From assembly GCF_003202405.1 (NCBI RefSeq), contig NZ_QJHL01000004.1:62001-126000 (forward strand): a DNA stretch of 64,000 nucleotides, read 5' to 3'. The position numbers and the translations under genes are program-made. Below, one piece after another: positions 9,364 through 18,439 of this stretch. Source of the DNA: Flavobacterium hydrophilum. GTDB lineage: Bacteria; Bacteroidota; Bacteroidia; Flavobacteriales; Flavobacteriaceae. Under the pieces are notes generated by a model, which saw only the letters and a program-made list of their open reading frames with translations, had not been told where the DNA came from and did no database searches. Position 1 is the first letter of the stretch, and each line of letters opens with the position of its first letter.

Positions 9364-11238
9364 ATGATTGCATTTCAAAACATAAAAACCAATATCGTAA
9401 CAGCAACAACCATTTTGTTGAGCTGTATCGCAGTCAATTCGACGCAAGCCCAACAAGACACAATACGATATACAGGCAAAACACTTTCCAATGTCGATTA
9501 CCACCACGGGCAATTGAGTCCGGCGGTTGGAGTTCACGCCACACAAATTATGCGTGCCAGCCGTGAACATCCTGAAAAAGCAGATGGTTTTGGCTGGACG
9601 TACAATCACCAATCGATGATGGCGTATTGGAACAATACATTTTACCTGCATTATTTAAGCGATCCATCGGGAGAACACATTCCGCCGAGCCAGACTTTTA
9701 TAATGACTTCCAAAGATGGGGTGAACTGGACAAAACCAGCGGTACTTTTTCCAATTTACCACGTTCCGGACGGATTCAAAAAAGAAGGAGTAGAAGGCGT
9801 TGCCAAAAACATCGATGCCATTATGCACCAGCGAATGGGATTCTATGTTTCATCCGACAACAGATTACTGGCAACCGGTTATTATGGAGTCGCTTTGGAC
9901 AAAAAGGACGATCCGAATGACGGAAAAGGAATTGGTCGTGTAATTAGAGAAATTTATAAAGACGGAACGTATGGTCCAATTTATTTTATTCGATACAATA
10001 AAACCGGAAACCCGATCCCAACAACCTTCCCATTTTATACCAAAAGCAAAGACAAAAAATTCATCAAAGTCTGCAATGAACTGATGTCAAAACCTTTACT
10101 GATGCAACAATGGGTAGAAGAAGCCGACAGAGATGATGTTTTGATTCCGTTAAAAAAACAATACAAAGCCTTCAATTATTACCATTTGCCAAACGGAAAC
10201 GTAGTCGGTTTATGGAAATTTGCTTTGACATCTTTAAGTAAAGACAACGGAAAAACATGGGAATACATGCCATTGAGAGCACCAGGATTTGTGAACAGCA
10301 ATGCCAAAATCTGGGGACAAAAAACCTCTGACAATCGTTATGCAACCGTTTATAATCCGTCAGAATACCGCTGGCCATTGGCAATATCCACCAGTGATGA
10401 CGGACTGAATTATAAAGATTTATTATTGGTTCACGGAGAAGTAAGCCCGATGCGTTACGGAGGAAACTACAAATCTGCCGGACCGCAATACGTTCGCGGA
10501 ATCCTCGAAGGAAACGGAACTCCGCCTGACGGAAAATTGTGGGTAAGTTACAGCGTCAACAAAGAAGATATTTGGGTAGCTTCTGTTCCCGTTCCTGTTA
10601 CAAGCGAAGTCAAAGAAAACGCGAATGATTTTTTCAATGATTTGCCAAACGGAGAAGAATTAAAATTATGGAACACCTACGATTTATCTTGGGCATCCAC
10701 CAAAATCGAAAAGAAAACAGACGGAAAAAAATGGCTGACGTTAAGAGATCAGGACTTCTTTGACTATTCCCGTGCCGAACGTGTAATTCCGTTTGCACAA
10801 AAAATGGAAGCGACATTTACCGTAAAACCGGAACAAAATAACCACGGATTATTGCAGGTGGAATTCCAAAACAAACAAGGATTGCCTGCAATTCGCATCG
10901 TTTTCGATTCGGATGGAGAAATAAAAGTAAAACACGGAGCCCGTCATGGCGGAATTGGTAAATACGAAGCAGGAAAAGACTATACAATTACAGTTAAACT
11001 GGATGTGACTTCTCGTTCGTATACTGTAAAAGTGAATGACGGCAAAGAAACCAACAAAATTTTCTATGCACCGGTTGATGGAATTTCACGTATTATGTTC
11101 CGCACAGGTGATCAGCGTTACACACCAAATGCAGACACCGAACCCGATACACCGGATTTCACCGATTTACCGGATACAGGAAAATTAATCCCGGAAGCAG
11201 TATTTAATATTCAGTCGTTGGTAACGAAGAAACTATAA
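9364..11238 (+). CDS. Exported sialidase-like (Asp-box) beta-propeller protein
   Basis: 624 residues with a signal peptide ending near residue 29 (T-Q-A-Q). Asp-box-type repeats S-K-D-G-V-N-W (about 118-124), S-K-D-N-G-K-T-W and S-D-D-G-L-N-Y indicate a sialidase/BNR propeller over residues ~60-415. A C-terminal beta-sandwich (~430-590) looks like a laminin-G/concanavalin type domain. In RG-II loci propellers of this kind cleave acid sugars such as DHA or KDO; whether this one does is inference, and true sialidase activity is unlikely in a pectin locus. It lies between GH43 and GH78 genes on the same strand. I cannot assign a CAZy family. Confidence 0.65.
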   Translation: MIAFQNIKTNIVTATTILLSCIAVNSTQAQQDTIRYTGKTLSNVDYHHGQLSPAVGVHATQIMRASREHPEKADGFGWTYNHQSMMAYWNNTFYLHYLSDPSGEHIPPSQTFIMTSKDGVNWTKPAVLFPIYHVPDGFKKEGVEGVAKNIDAIMHQRMGFYVSSDNRLLATGYYGVALDKKDDPNDGKGIGRVIREIYKDGTYGPIYFIRYNKTGNPIPTTFPFYTKSKDKKFIKVCNELMSKPLLMQQWVEEADRDDVLIPLKKQYKAFNYYHLPNGNVVGLWKFALTSLSKDNGKTWEYMPLRAPGFVNSNAKIWGQKTSDNRYATVYNPSEYRWPLAISTSDDGLNYKDLLLVHGEVSPMRYGGNYKSAGPQYVRGILEGNGTPPDGKLWVSYSVNKEDIWVASVPVPVTSEVKENANDFFNDLPNGEELKLWNTYDLSWASTKIEKKTDGKKWLTLRDQDFFDYSRAERVIPFAQKMEATFTVKPEQNNHGLLQVEFQNKQGLPAIRIVFDSDGEIKVKHGARHGGIGKYEAGKDYTITVKLDVTSRSYTVKVNDGKETNKIFYAPVDGISRIMFRTGDQRYTPNADTEPDTPDFTDLPDTGKLIPEAVFNIQSLVTKKL

Positions 11239-11242
11239 AATA

Positions 11243-11316
11243 TACAACCGCAAATTGCACAAATTCTCGCAAATCTTTTAACTGAAAGAAAAAGAATAAT
11301 TTGTAAAAATTTGTGG
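11243..11316. repeat. Inverted pair of periodic TTTGTG words
   Basis: The left half has CAAATT-type words (the reverse orientation) at 9-10-nt spacing and the right half has AATTTGT words. The array ends 16 bp before the GTG start of the rhamnosidase gene. Confidence 0.6.
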
Positions 11317-11332
11317 TAAAAAAAAATAAAGC

Positions 11333-14086
11333 GTGAAGAATTTAAAAAACATAGTATTCCTCTTTTGTCTTCTGATATCGTTCATTTCGAATGGACAAAT
11401 TTCTGCTGAACATTTGACCTGCGAAATGACCGAAAATCCATTGGCAGTAATTCAAAATCAGCCAAGATTAAGCTGGCAGTTGGTTTCAAAAGAATTTTAT
11501 GCCTCACAAATAGGTTATCAGATTTTGGTTTCCTCTTCGGAAGAAAATCTAAAAATGGACAACGGCGATATCTGGAACAGCGGAAGAGTAAATTCAGAGA
11601 AAAATCTTCAAATTACTTACAGCGGAACTCCGCTAAAAAGCGAAACCAAATATTTTTGGAAAGTAAAAGTGTGGAATCAAAAGGGCAAGGCATCCAATTG
11701 GAGCAAAACAGCTTCGTTTAGAATGTCACCTTTAGCATCAGATTTGAATCCAGTCTGGATTGGAGCTATTACAAAAGCCGACAGCCATTTGCCGGAAGGT
11801 AGAAATTATCACACAGCAACTTTTAACAGACAGAAAAAAGACGCTCTGATCAATGCTTCGGATTCATTGTCGCGCAGAAGTATTATGCTGCGTAAACCTT
11901 TCGAGGTAAAAAAAGAAATAAAAGAAGCCGTGGTTTACATTTCAGGTTTAGGGCATTATGAACTGACGATTAACGGAAAGAAAATCGGCAACAGTGAATT
12001 CGCACCATTGTGGACAGACTACGATAAAACCGTTAATTTCAATACCTACGAACTGACTGCAAAAGAACTTCAAAACGGAGAAAACGTAATTGGTGTTTTG
12101 TTAGGCAACGGAATGTACAATACGCTTGCCGAACGCTATTCGAAATTTTATGTAAGTTTTGGCCCTCCGACTTTATTTTTCAAAATGAAAGTGATTTACA
12201 AAGACGGTTCAGAAGACATCATAAAATCGGATGAAAGCTGGAAATACAGCAAAAGTCCGATTACTTACAATAGTATTTTTGGGGGCGAAGATTACAACGC
12301 TAATCTGGAACAAAAGGGCTGGAATAATAAAGATTTTAATGATTCGACCTGGAAAAAAGTAATCGTTCAGGAAGCGCCTAAAGGAGTTTTGAGAGCGCAG
12401 ACAACAACACCAGTTACGGTCCAGAAACGTTATGATGTAAAAGAAGCAAAAGAACTGAAACCTAACTTTTACATTTTCAATATGGGGCAAAATCTATCCG
12501 GATTTACAACCATAAAAGTCAAAGGAAAAAAAGGGCAAACCGTTCGTATTTGGGTAGGCGAGAGTCTAAACGAAGACGGAACGGTAAGTCAGGGAAAAAC
12601 CGGAAAACCGTATTATTACGATTATACCTTAAAAGGAGAAGGCATTGAAGAATGGCAACCCAAATTCAGTTTTTACGGTTATCAGTACGTTCAGATTGAA
12701 AACATCAATTACAAGAAAATGAAGGACGAAAATCTTCCGACTTTGTTAGATTTAAAATCAAATTTCATTTACAATTCGGCAGGAGAAGCAGGGACTTTCG
12801 AATCTTCAAATGATATTTTCAATAAAACACATTTACTGATTAACAACGCTATAAAAAGTAATTTCCAAAGTGTTTTTACCGATTGTCCGCAACGCGAAAA
12901 ATTAGGCTGGCTCGAAGAAATTCACTTAAACGGACCGGGATTATTATTCAATTACAATCTCGAAAGTTTTATTCCGGCAACGATGCAGAACATTGAAGAT
13001 TCGCAACGTGACAACGGATTAATTCCGACCATCGTTCCCGAATATGTAGTTTTTGGAGGCGACTTTACTGATTCACCGGAATGGGGAGTTACAGGTGTAA
13101 TTCTGCCGTGGATGTATTATGAATATTATGGCGATGCTTCATTAATCGAGAAATATTATCCGGTAATGAAAAAGTATGTCGATTATTTAGGGACAAAAGC
13201 TACGAACCATATCGTTTCCCACGGTTTAGGCGACTGGTACGATTACGGAACACACGCAGCAGGTTATTCCAAAAACAGTCCGATTGCGCTTTCGGCCACT
13301 TCTCATTATTTTTATGGAGCGAGTTTGGTTGCAAAAGCATCGAAATTATTGAACAAAACAGAAGATATAGCGAAGTATGAAAAGCTGACTTTGGATATCA
13401 AAAACGCTTTCAACAAGGAGTTTTTCAATCCCGAAACCAAACAATATGGAACCAGCAGTCAGTTTAGCAACGCCGTTCCAATTTTTATGGATATCGTAGA
13501 ACCGGAATATAAACAAGCCGTAATGCAGAATTTATTGGCTGATATCAAAGCTAAAGGCGACCGATTAACGACAGGCGATGTTGGGAACCGTTATTTATTT
13601 CAGGCATTGGCACGAAACGGCGAAAATGAATTGATGTACAAAATGAACAACCATTACGATGCACCGGGTTATGGTTTTCAGATTAAATTTGGCCTGACGA
13701 CGCTGACCGAACAATGGGATCCGCGTAAAGGAAATTCGTGGAATCACTTTATGATGGGACAAATCGAAGAATGGTTCTATCAAAGTTTAGCCGGAATTGT
13801 GCCTGATGAAAAAAATCCGGGATTCAAACATTTCTTCATTCAGCCGGAAATTGTGGGTGATATGACTTTTGTAAAAGCAACGTACCAATCTATTTATGGG
13901 AAAATTGCTTCAGCATGGGAAAAGAAAGATGGAAAATTAATCCTGAAAGTCGAAATTCCTTCCAATACATCAGCGACAATAAAATTGCCGGTTTCGACGA
14001 AAGGTTCTGAAATAAAAGTGAATGGAAAACCGATTAAAAATTTGAAATTAGGTTCAGGAAAATATACAATTGAATGCAAATTATAA
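11333..14086 (+). CDS. Alpha-L-rhamnosidase, GH78
   Basis: 917 residues, GTG start, signal peptide ~1-22. The order of segments matches GH78: N-terminal fibronectin-like beta domain with the L-T-C-E-M...P-R-L-S-W-Q-L signature (~28-50), a beta-sandwich (~185-335), a second beta domain (F-N-M-G-Q-N-L-S-G-F, ~382-391), and an (alpha/alpha)6 catalytic barrel from ~485. The catalytic motif reads D-C-P-Q-R-E-K-L-G-W-L-E-E (517-529), the variant common in Bacteroidota, with E522 a likely catalytic acid. It would remove terminal alpha-L-rhamnose from RG-I/RG-II fragments. The next gene begins 9 bp downstream, so the two are probably cotranscribed. A second, divergent GH78 is at 20121. Family call is very strong. 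Confidence 0.93.
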   Translation: MKNLKNIVFLFCLLISFISNGQISAEHLTCEMTENPLAVIQNQPRLSWQLVSKEFYASQIGYQILVSSSEENLKMDNGDIWNSGRVNSEKNLQITYSGTPLKSETKYFWKVKVWNQKGKASNWSKTASFRMSPLASDLNPVWIGAITKADSHLPEGRNYHTATFNRQKKDALINASDSLSRRSIMLRKPFEVKKEIKEAVVYISGLGHYELTINGKKIGNSEFAPLWTDYDKTVNFNTYELTAKELQNGENVIGVLLGNGMYNTLAERYSKFYVSFGPPTLFFKMKVIYKDGSEDIIKSDESWKYSKSPITYNSIFGGEDYNANLEQKGWNNKDFNDSTWKKVIVQEAPKGVLRAQTTTPVTVQKRYDVKEAKELKPNFYIFNMGQNLSGFTTIKVKGKKGQTVRIWVGESLNEDGTVSQGKTGKPYYYDYTLKGEGIEEWQPKFSFYGYQYVQIENINYKKMKDENLPTLLDLKSNFIYNSAGEAGTFESSNDIFNKTHLLINNAIKSNFQSVFTDCPQREKLGWLEEIHLNGPGLLFNYNLESFIPATMQNIEDSQRDNGLIPTIVPEYVVFGGDFTDSPEWGVTGVILPWMYYEYYGDASLIEKYYPVMKKYVDYLGTKATNHIVSHGLGDWYDYGTHAAGYSKNSPIALSATSHYFYGASLVAKASKLLNKTEDIAKYEKLTLDIKNAFNKEFFNPETKQYGTSSQFSNAVPIFMDIVEPEYKQAVMQNLLADIKAKGDRLTTGDVGNRYLFQALARNGENELMYKMNNHYDAPGYGFQIKFGLTTLTEQWDPRKGNSWNHFMMGQIEEWFYQSLAGIVPDEKNPGFKHFFIQPEIVGDMTFVKATYQSIYGKIASAWEKKDGKLILKVEIPSNTSATIKLPVSTKGSEIKVNGKPIKNLKLGSGKYTIECKL

Positions 14087-14095
14087 GATTTAAAA

Positions 14096-15523
14096 ATGAC
14101 TACAATTAAAAACATACTGTTTGCTTTATTGGTTTCAATCTTTGGATTGACGCATGCAAACGCGCAATGCACATCCGATACGAATTTCAGAAAACCAGTT
14201 TCAGAAACCATCAAAAATATCGCAACCATTTTCAAAATCACCGTAATCGACGACAGAGGTTTACTAAAAGGAAAAGAACTCGATTACGCCGATTGGCGAA
14301 TTGAACAAGGCAATCTGGAAGTTTCTCTGGCGAATGTTTTAGTTCCTTTTGAACTGACTTATTTCAAACAGCCGGACGGAAAATACCAAATCCGAAAATA
14401 TGAAAACCACAAAGTTTCAGTCGATAAAGGAAAAGAGCGTTTGGATTATTTAACGACTTTATATTCCAATGTTGCCGACTGGGAAAAACGCAAAAAGGAG
14501 TTAAAAGCTTGTATGAACACGTCATTTGGTTTAGACAAGGCGCCCCCAACACCAAAGTCTAAACCACTTTTAACCCCAAAAAGAGTTTATAAAGATTACA
14601 GCGTCGAGAATATCGCTTTGGAAATTCTTCCGGGTGTTTACACCACGGGATCGATTTACAAACCGTATCCTTTAAACAAAAAATCACCGATTATCTTAAC
14701 GCCCGACGGACATTTTGGCGACGGAAGATATAGAAAAGACGAACAGTACCGTTGCGCCATAATGGCCAAAATGGGTGCGATTGTTGTGAGTTACGATTTG
14801 TTTGCCTGGGGTGAATCATTGCTTCAATTTCCTGAAGAAACCCACAGAAATAGTATTGCCTCAACCGTTCAGGTTTTAAGCGGAATTCGTTTATTGGATT
14901 ATCTGGCCACTATAAAAAATGCCGATGTTTCGCGAGTTGGCGTTACAGGCGGTTCAGGAGGAGGTTCACACACGATGTTTCTGTCCGCTTTGGACGATCG
15001 AATCACAGTTTCTGCTCCGGTAGTAATGGTTTCTTCGCATTTTTCGGGAGGATGTCCGTGCGAGAGCGGTCGCGGAATCCACCTTTGCGGAAACGGAACC
15101 AATAATGCCGAAATTTCGGCAATGATGGCGCCAAAACCACAATTAATCGTTTCCGACGGAAAAGACTGGACACTTGCAGTTCCTGAACTGGAATTTCCTT
15201 TTATCCAAAGAACTTACGAGTTGTACGGCAAAAAAAATCTCGTAGAAAATGCCCATTTTGCTAAGGAAGGTCACGATTTCGGCGTTTCAAAACGTATGGC
15301 GCTATACCCGTTTATGGCGAAATATTTAGCTCTGGACTTAAAGAAAGTACAAAATGAAAAAGGAGAAATTGACGAATCGACTTGTGTGATTGAACCTTAT
15401 GACAAATTATATGTTTTTGGCAACAAAGCCGAAAATCTGCCGAAAAACGCATTAAAAGACATCGACAAATTATATGAAATGTTCGGAGAAAAAAATCTGA
15501 AAACTTATGAGGTGAAGAAATAG
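14096..15523 (+). CDS. Exported alpha/beta-hydrolase esterase with N-terminal STN-like domain
   Basis: 475 residues, signal peptide ~1-23. Residues ~33-105 resemble a secretin/TonB N-terminal (STN) fold: helix, strand, then K-G-K-E-L-D-Y and L-E-V-S-L-A-N-V-L. From ~160 a serine hydrolase follows: V-T-G-G-S-G-G-G-S-H gives nucleophile S287, D354 (V-S-D-G-K) and H393 (E-G-H-D-F-G) complete a triad, and a Cys-rich loop (G-G-C-P-C-E-S-G) lies near 320. In pectin loci such enzymes remove methyl or acetyl esters; a CE19-like role in RG-II de-esterification is possible but not shown. It starts 9 bp after the GH78 gene. The hydrolase call is firm, substrate unknown, and the STN assignment rests on eye-matching only. 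Confidence 0.75.
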   Translation: MTTIKNILFALLVSIFGLTHANAQCTSDTNFRKPVSETIKNIATIFKITVIDDRGLLKGKELDYADWRIEQGNLEVSLANVLVPFELTYFKQPDGKYQIRKYENHKVSVDKGKERLDYLTTLYSNVADWEKRKKELKACMNTSFGLDKAPPTPKSKPLLTPKRVYKDYSVENIALEILPGVYTTGSIYKPYPLNKKSPIILTPDGHFGDGRYRKDEQYRCAIMAKMGAIVVSYDLFAWGESLLQFPEETHRNSIASTVQVLSGIRLLDYLATIKNADVSRVGVTGGSGGGSHTMFLSALDDRITVSAPVVMVSSHFSGGCPCESGRGIHLCGNGTNNAEISAMMAPKPQLIVSDGKDWTLAVPELEFPFIQRTYELYGKKNLVENAHFAKEGHDFGVSKRMALYPFMAKYLALDLKKVQNEKGEIDESTCVIEPYDKLYVFGNKAENLPKNALKDIDKLYEMFGEKNLKTYEVKK

Positions 15524-15528
15524 TATTT

Positions 15529-15643
15529 GGGCGTGACCCAATTTGAAAAAGGGGGCAACTCTCGAAACCGCTTATTCGCCCCCTTTTTCAAATCGGGTCG
15601 GGCTATCCGCGCTACTTCGGTAGCCAGCTTCTATCCCTCACGC
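15529..15643 (+). repeat. GGGCGTGACC...CCCTCACGC dispersed repeat, copy A
   Basis: Ends GCGTGA and TCACGC are inverted. A 16-bp perfect stem (15541-15556 with 15578-15593) extends through one mismatch into GACCC/GGGTC. It is followed by GCTAC-TTCG-GTAGC, a UUCG-capped hairpin. It begins 5 bp after the esterase stop. Confidence 0.85.
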
Positions 15644-15660
15644 ACTCTCGTAACTTGAAA

Positions 15661-15688
15661 AATTTGTGATAATTGGTGCAATTTGTGG
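15661..15688 (+). repeat. Periodic TTTGTG words upstream of the GH95 gene
   Basis: Three near-identical words (AATTTGTG, AATTGGTG, AATTTGTGG) are spaced 9-10 nt apart and end 40 bp before the start codon. A small GGGCATTTGCCC palindrome follows. Confidence 0.6.
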
Positions 15689-15728
15689 TTAAAAAATAAT
15701 TAGGGCATTTGCCCAAAAAGTATAAAAT

Positions 15729-18200
15729 ATGAAGTTTAAAAATAAAATAATTGCTTTTCTAGGAGTTTCGTTATTTGTTTTACAAAACACAACAGCGCAA
15801 AACAATACCAACCTTAAACTCTGGTACGACAAACCCGCCACCATCTGGAACGAAGCTCTGCCTTTGGGTAACGGCCGTTTGGGTGCAATGGTTTTTGGAG
15901 ATCCCGCTGTGGAACGTTTGCAATTGAACGAAGAAACCATTTGGGCAGGTTCGCCAAACAGCAACGCGCATACCAAATCAATCGAGGCTTTACCAAAAGT
16001 AAGACAACTCGTTTTCGAAGGAAAATTTGATGAAGCACAGGCTTTGGCGACTCAGGATATTATGTCGCAAACCAATGACGGAATGCCATACCAGACTTTT
16101 GGAAGCGCTTATATTTCGTTTCCCGGACATCAAAAATACACGAATTATTACCGCGATTTGGATATCGAAAATGCTACGGCAAAAGTAAAATACACGGTAA
16201 ACGGAGTAGAATTTACCAGAGAAATATTGACCTCCTTTTCAGATCAGGTGATTGTAGTCAAATTATCGGCAAGTCAGCCGGGACAGATTACGGCGAATGT
16301 TTTTATGAACAGCCCGATTGACAAAACGGTTCCTTCGACAGAAGGAAATCAAATTATACTTTCGGGAGTTGGAACTAATTTCGAAAACGTAAAAGGAAAA
16401 GTAAAATTTCAGGGACGAATCGAAGCCAAAAATAAAGGCGGAGAAGTTTCGGCAAGCAACGGAATTCTAATCATCAACAAAGCTGATGAGGTAACACTTT
16501 ACATTTCGATAGCGACCAATTTCAAAAACTATCAGGACATCACCGAAGACGAAATAGCGAAAAGCAAATCGTATTTAGAGAAAGCTATTTCGAAAGATTT
16601 TGAAACTATAAAAAAAGCGCACGTCGCTTATTATCAAAAGTTCTTCAACAGGGTTGCTTTGGATTTAGGTTCAAACGACGCCATCAAAAAACCAACGAAT
16701 GAAAGAATCCGTGATTTCAAAAATCAATTTGATCCGCAATTGGCGAGTCTGTATTTCCAATTCGGGCGTTATTTATTGATTTCGAGTTCACAGCCAGGCG
16801 GACAGCCAGCCAATTTACAGGGAATATGGAATGATATGGTAACTCCGCCTTGGGACAGTAAATACACAACAAACATCAATGCCGAGATGAATTATTGGCC
16901 GGCAGAAGTTACCAATCTTACCGAAATGCACGAGCCTTTTATCCAAATGGCAAAAGAATTGAGCGTTACGGGAGCAGTAACAGCCAAAACAATGTATAAC
17001 GCTAACGGCTGGGTATTGCACCACAACACCGATATCTGGCGTGTAACCGCTCCGGTAGATTCGGCAACTTCCGGAATGTGGCCTACGGGCGGTGCCTGGG
17101 TTTCGCAGGATTTGTGGGAACGTTATTTGTACACGGGAGATATCAATTATTTAAAAGAAATATATCCGATAATTAAAGGCTCTGCAGATTTCTTTTTGGA
17201 TTTTATGGTTATGGATCCAAACACGGGATATTTGGTTGTTGTTCCGTCAAGTTCTCCTGAAAACACACACGCAGGAGGAACCGGAAAATCGACTATTGCA
17301 TCGGGAACTACGATGGATAATCAGTTGGTTTTTGATTTATTTTCGAATGTGATTAAAGCTTCGAAACTGGTGGCTCCAGATGAAAATTATACGAAAAAAT
17401 TAAGTGATGCTTTGGCAAAAATGCCTCCAATGAAAATCGGAAAACACAGTCAGTTGCAGGAATGGCAGGACGATTGGGACAACCCGAAAGACAACCACCG
17501 ACACGTTTCTCATTTGTATGGCTTGTTTCCTAGTAATCAGATTTCGCCAATCAAAACACCGGAATTATTTGAAGGTGCCAAACAATCCCTGATTTACAGA
17601 ACTGACGAATCGACTGGTTGGTCAATGGGCTGGAAAGTGAATTTATGGGCACGATTGTTAGACGGAAATCACGCTTACAAACTGATTCAGGATCAATTGC
17701 ATTTGGTAACCGCTGACCAAAGAAAAGGCGGTGGAACTTACCCAAATATGCTTGATGCACACCAGCCGTTTCAGATTGATGGTAACTTTGGATGCACTGC
17801 CGGAATCGCCGAAATGCTGATGCAGAGTCAGGAAGATGCGATTCATTTATTGCCTGCTTTACCAACAGTCTGGAAAGATGGAAGCATCAAAGGTTTGGTA
17901 ACCCGAGGCGGATTTGTAATTGATATGACCTGGAAAAACAATAAGGTTTCGACTTTGAAAGTGTACTCAAAATTAGGAGGAAACTGCCGATTGAAATTAG
18001 AAAACACCTTGAAAGCAGATAAAGGAATTGCACTTAAAAAAGCAAAAGGTAAAAATCCAAATCCGTTGTTTTATGATGTGGAAGTAAAGAAACCAATTAT
18101 TGCTAAAGAAGCAAAATTGCCTAAAGTCAAATTGCCGAAGTATAATGAATATGATGTGGAGATGAAAGCTGGGCAGATGTATAGTTTTTCTGCGAATTGA
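15729..18200 (+). CDS. GH95 alpha-L-fucosidase / alpha-L-galactosidase
   Basis: 823 residues, signal peptide ~1-23 (T-T-A-Q). The GH95 opening L-W-Y-D-K-P-A...W-N-E-A-L-P-L-G-N-G-R-L-G-A-M-V-F-G and E-R-L-Q-L-N-E-E-T-I-W-A-G is unmistakable. An N-terminal beta domain (~25-300) leads into an (alpha/alpha)6 barrel with N-L-Q-G-I-W-N (~360) and H-Q-P-F-Q-I-D-G-N-F-G (~675), which carries conserved active-site residues, then a C-terminal beta domain. GH95 enzymes invert alpha-1,2-L-fucosyl or L-galactosyl linkages; in RG-II the side-chain A target is an L-galactose. Which sugar this enzyme takes is inferred only from the neighbourhood. Upstream lie a structured repeat and periodic words, so separate expression control is possible. 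Confidence 0.92.
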   Translation: MKFKNKIIAFLGVSLFVLQNTTAQNNTNLKLWYDKPATIWNEALPLGNGRLGAMVFGDPAVERLQLNEETIWAGSPNSNAHTKSIEALPKVRQLVFEGKFDEAQALATQDIMSQTNDGMPYQTFGSAYISFPGHQKYTNYYRDLDIENATAKVKYTVNGVEFTREILTSFSDQVIVVKLSASQPGQITANVFMNSPIDKTVPSTEGNQIILSGVGTNFENVKGKVKFQGRIEAKNKGGEVSASNGILIINKADEVTLYISIATNFKNYQDITEDEIAKSKSYLEKAISKDFETIKKAHVAYYQKFFNRVALDLGSNDAIKKPTNERIRDFKNQFDPQLASLYFQFGRYLLISSSQPGGQPANLQGIWNDMVTPPWDSKYTTNINAEMNYWPAEVTNLTEMHEPFIQMAKELSVTGAVTAKTMYNANGWVLHHNTDIWRVTAPVDSATSGMWPTGGAWVSQDLWERYLYTGDINYLKEIYPIIKGSADFFLDFMVMDPNTGYLVVVPSSSPENTHAGGTGKSTIASGTTMDNQLVFDLFSNVIKASKLVAPDENYTKKLSDALAKMPPMKIGKHSQLQEWQDDWDNPKDNHRHVSHLYGLFPSNQISPIKTPELFEGAKQSLIYRTDESTGWSMGWKVNLWARLLDGNHAYKLIQDQLHLVTADQRKGGGTYPNMLDAHQPFQIDGNFGCTAGIAEMLMQSQEDAIHLLPALPTVWKDGSIKGLVTRGGFVIDMTWKNNKVSTLKVYSKLGGNCRLKLENTLKADKGIALKKAKGKNPNPLFYDVEVKKPIIAKEAKLPKVKLPKYNEYDVEMKAGQMYSFSAN

Positions 18201-18214
18201 TTAAACGGTATCGT

Positions 18215-18288
18215 CCTGCAAGGTTTTCAAAACCTTGTAGGTATGTGTTAGAGTTGAATACCTACAAGGTCAAAAAAGACCTTGCAGG
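18215..18288. repeat. Compact CCTGCAAGG palindromic element
   Basis: Almost the whole 74 bp is self-complementary. CCTGCAAGG and CCTTGCAGG form the ends, CCTTGTAGGTAT and ATACCTACAAGG the inner arms, and each half can also fold on its own. It begins 14 bp after the GH95 stop. Confidence 0.85.
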
Positions 18289-18309
18289 AGAAGAAATATG
18301 ATTGTGTCC

Positions 18310-18417
18310 GCGTGAGTGATGGCAGTGGAGCTCTTTTTTTGAGAGGCTTTTTTTGCCGACCAAAAAAAAGCGGGAACGTACAGCACGACCCGAAGTTTTT
18401 TACGGAGGGTCACGCCC
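18310..18417 (-). repeat. GGGCGTGACC...TCACGC dispersed repeat, copy B
   Basis: Read on the minus strand it starts GGGCGTGACCCTCCGTAAA, then CTTCGGGTCG, and ends TCACGC. The inner part is T/A-rich and more degenerate than in the other copies. It ends 22 bp before the next start codon. Confidence 0.75.
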
Positions 18418-18439
18418 AAATAAATAAAATAATTTGAAT

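Noticed and set aside
9364..11238. Genuine sialidase
   Set aside because: Asp-boxes support only the propeller fold; sialic acid does not fit a plant pectin locus and the arginine triad could not be identified.
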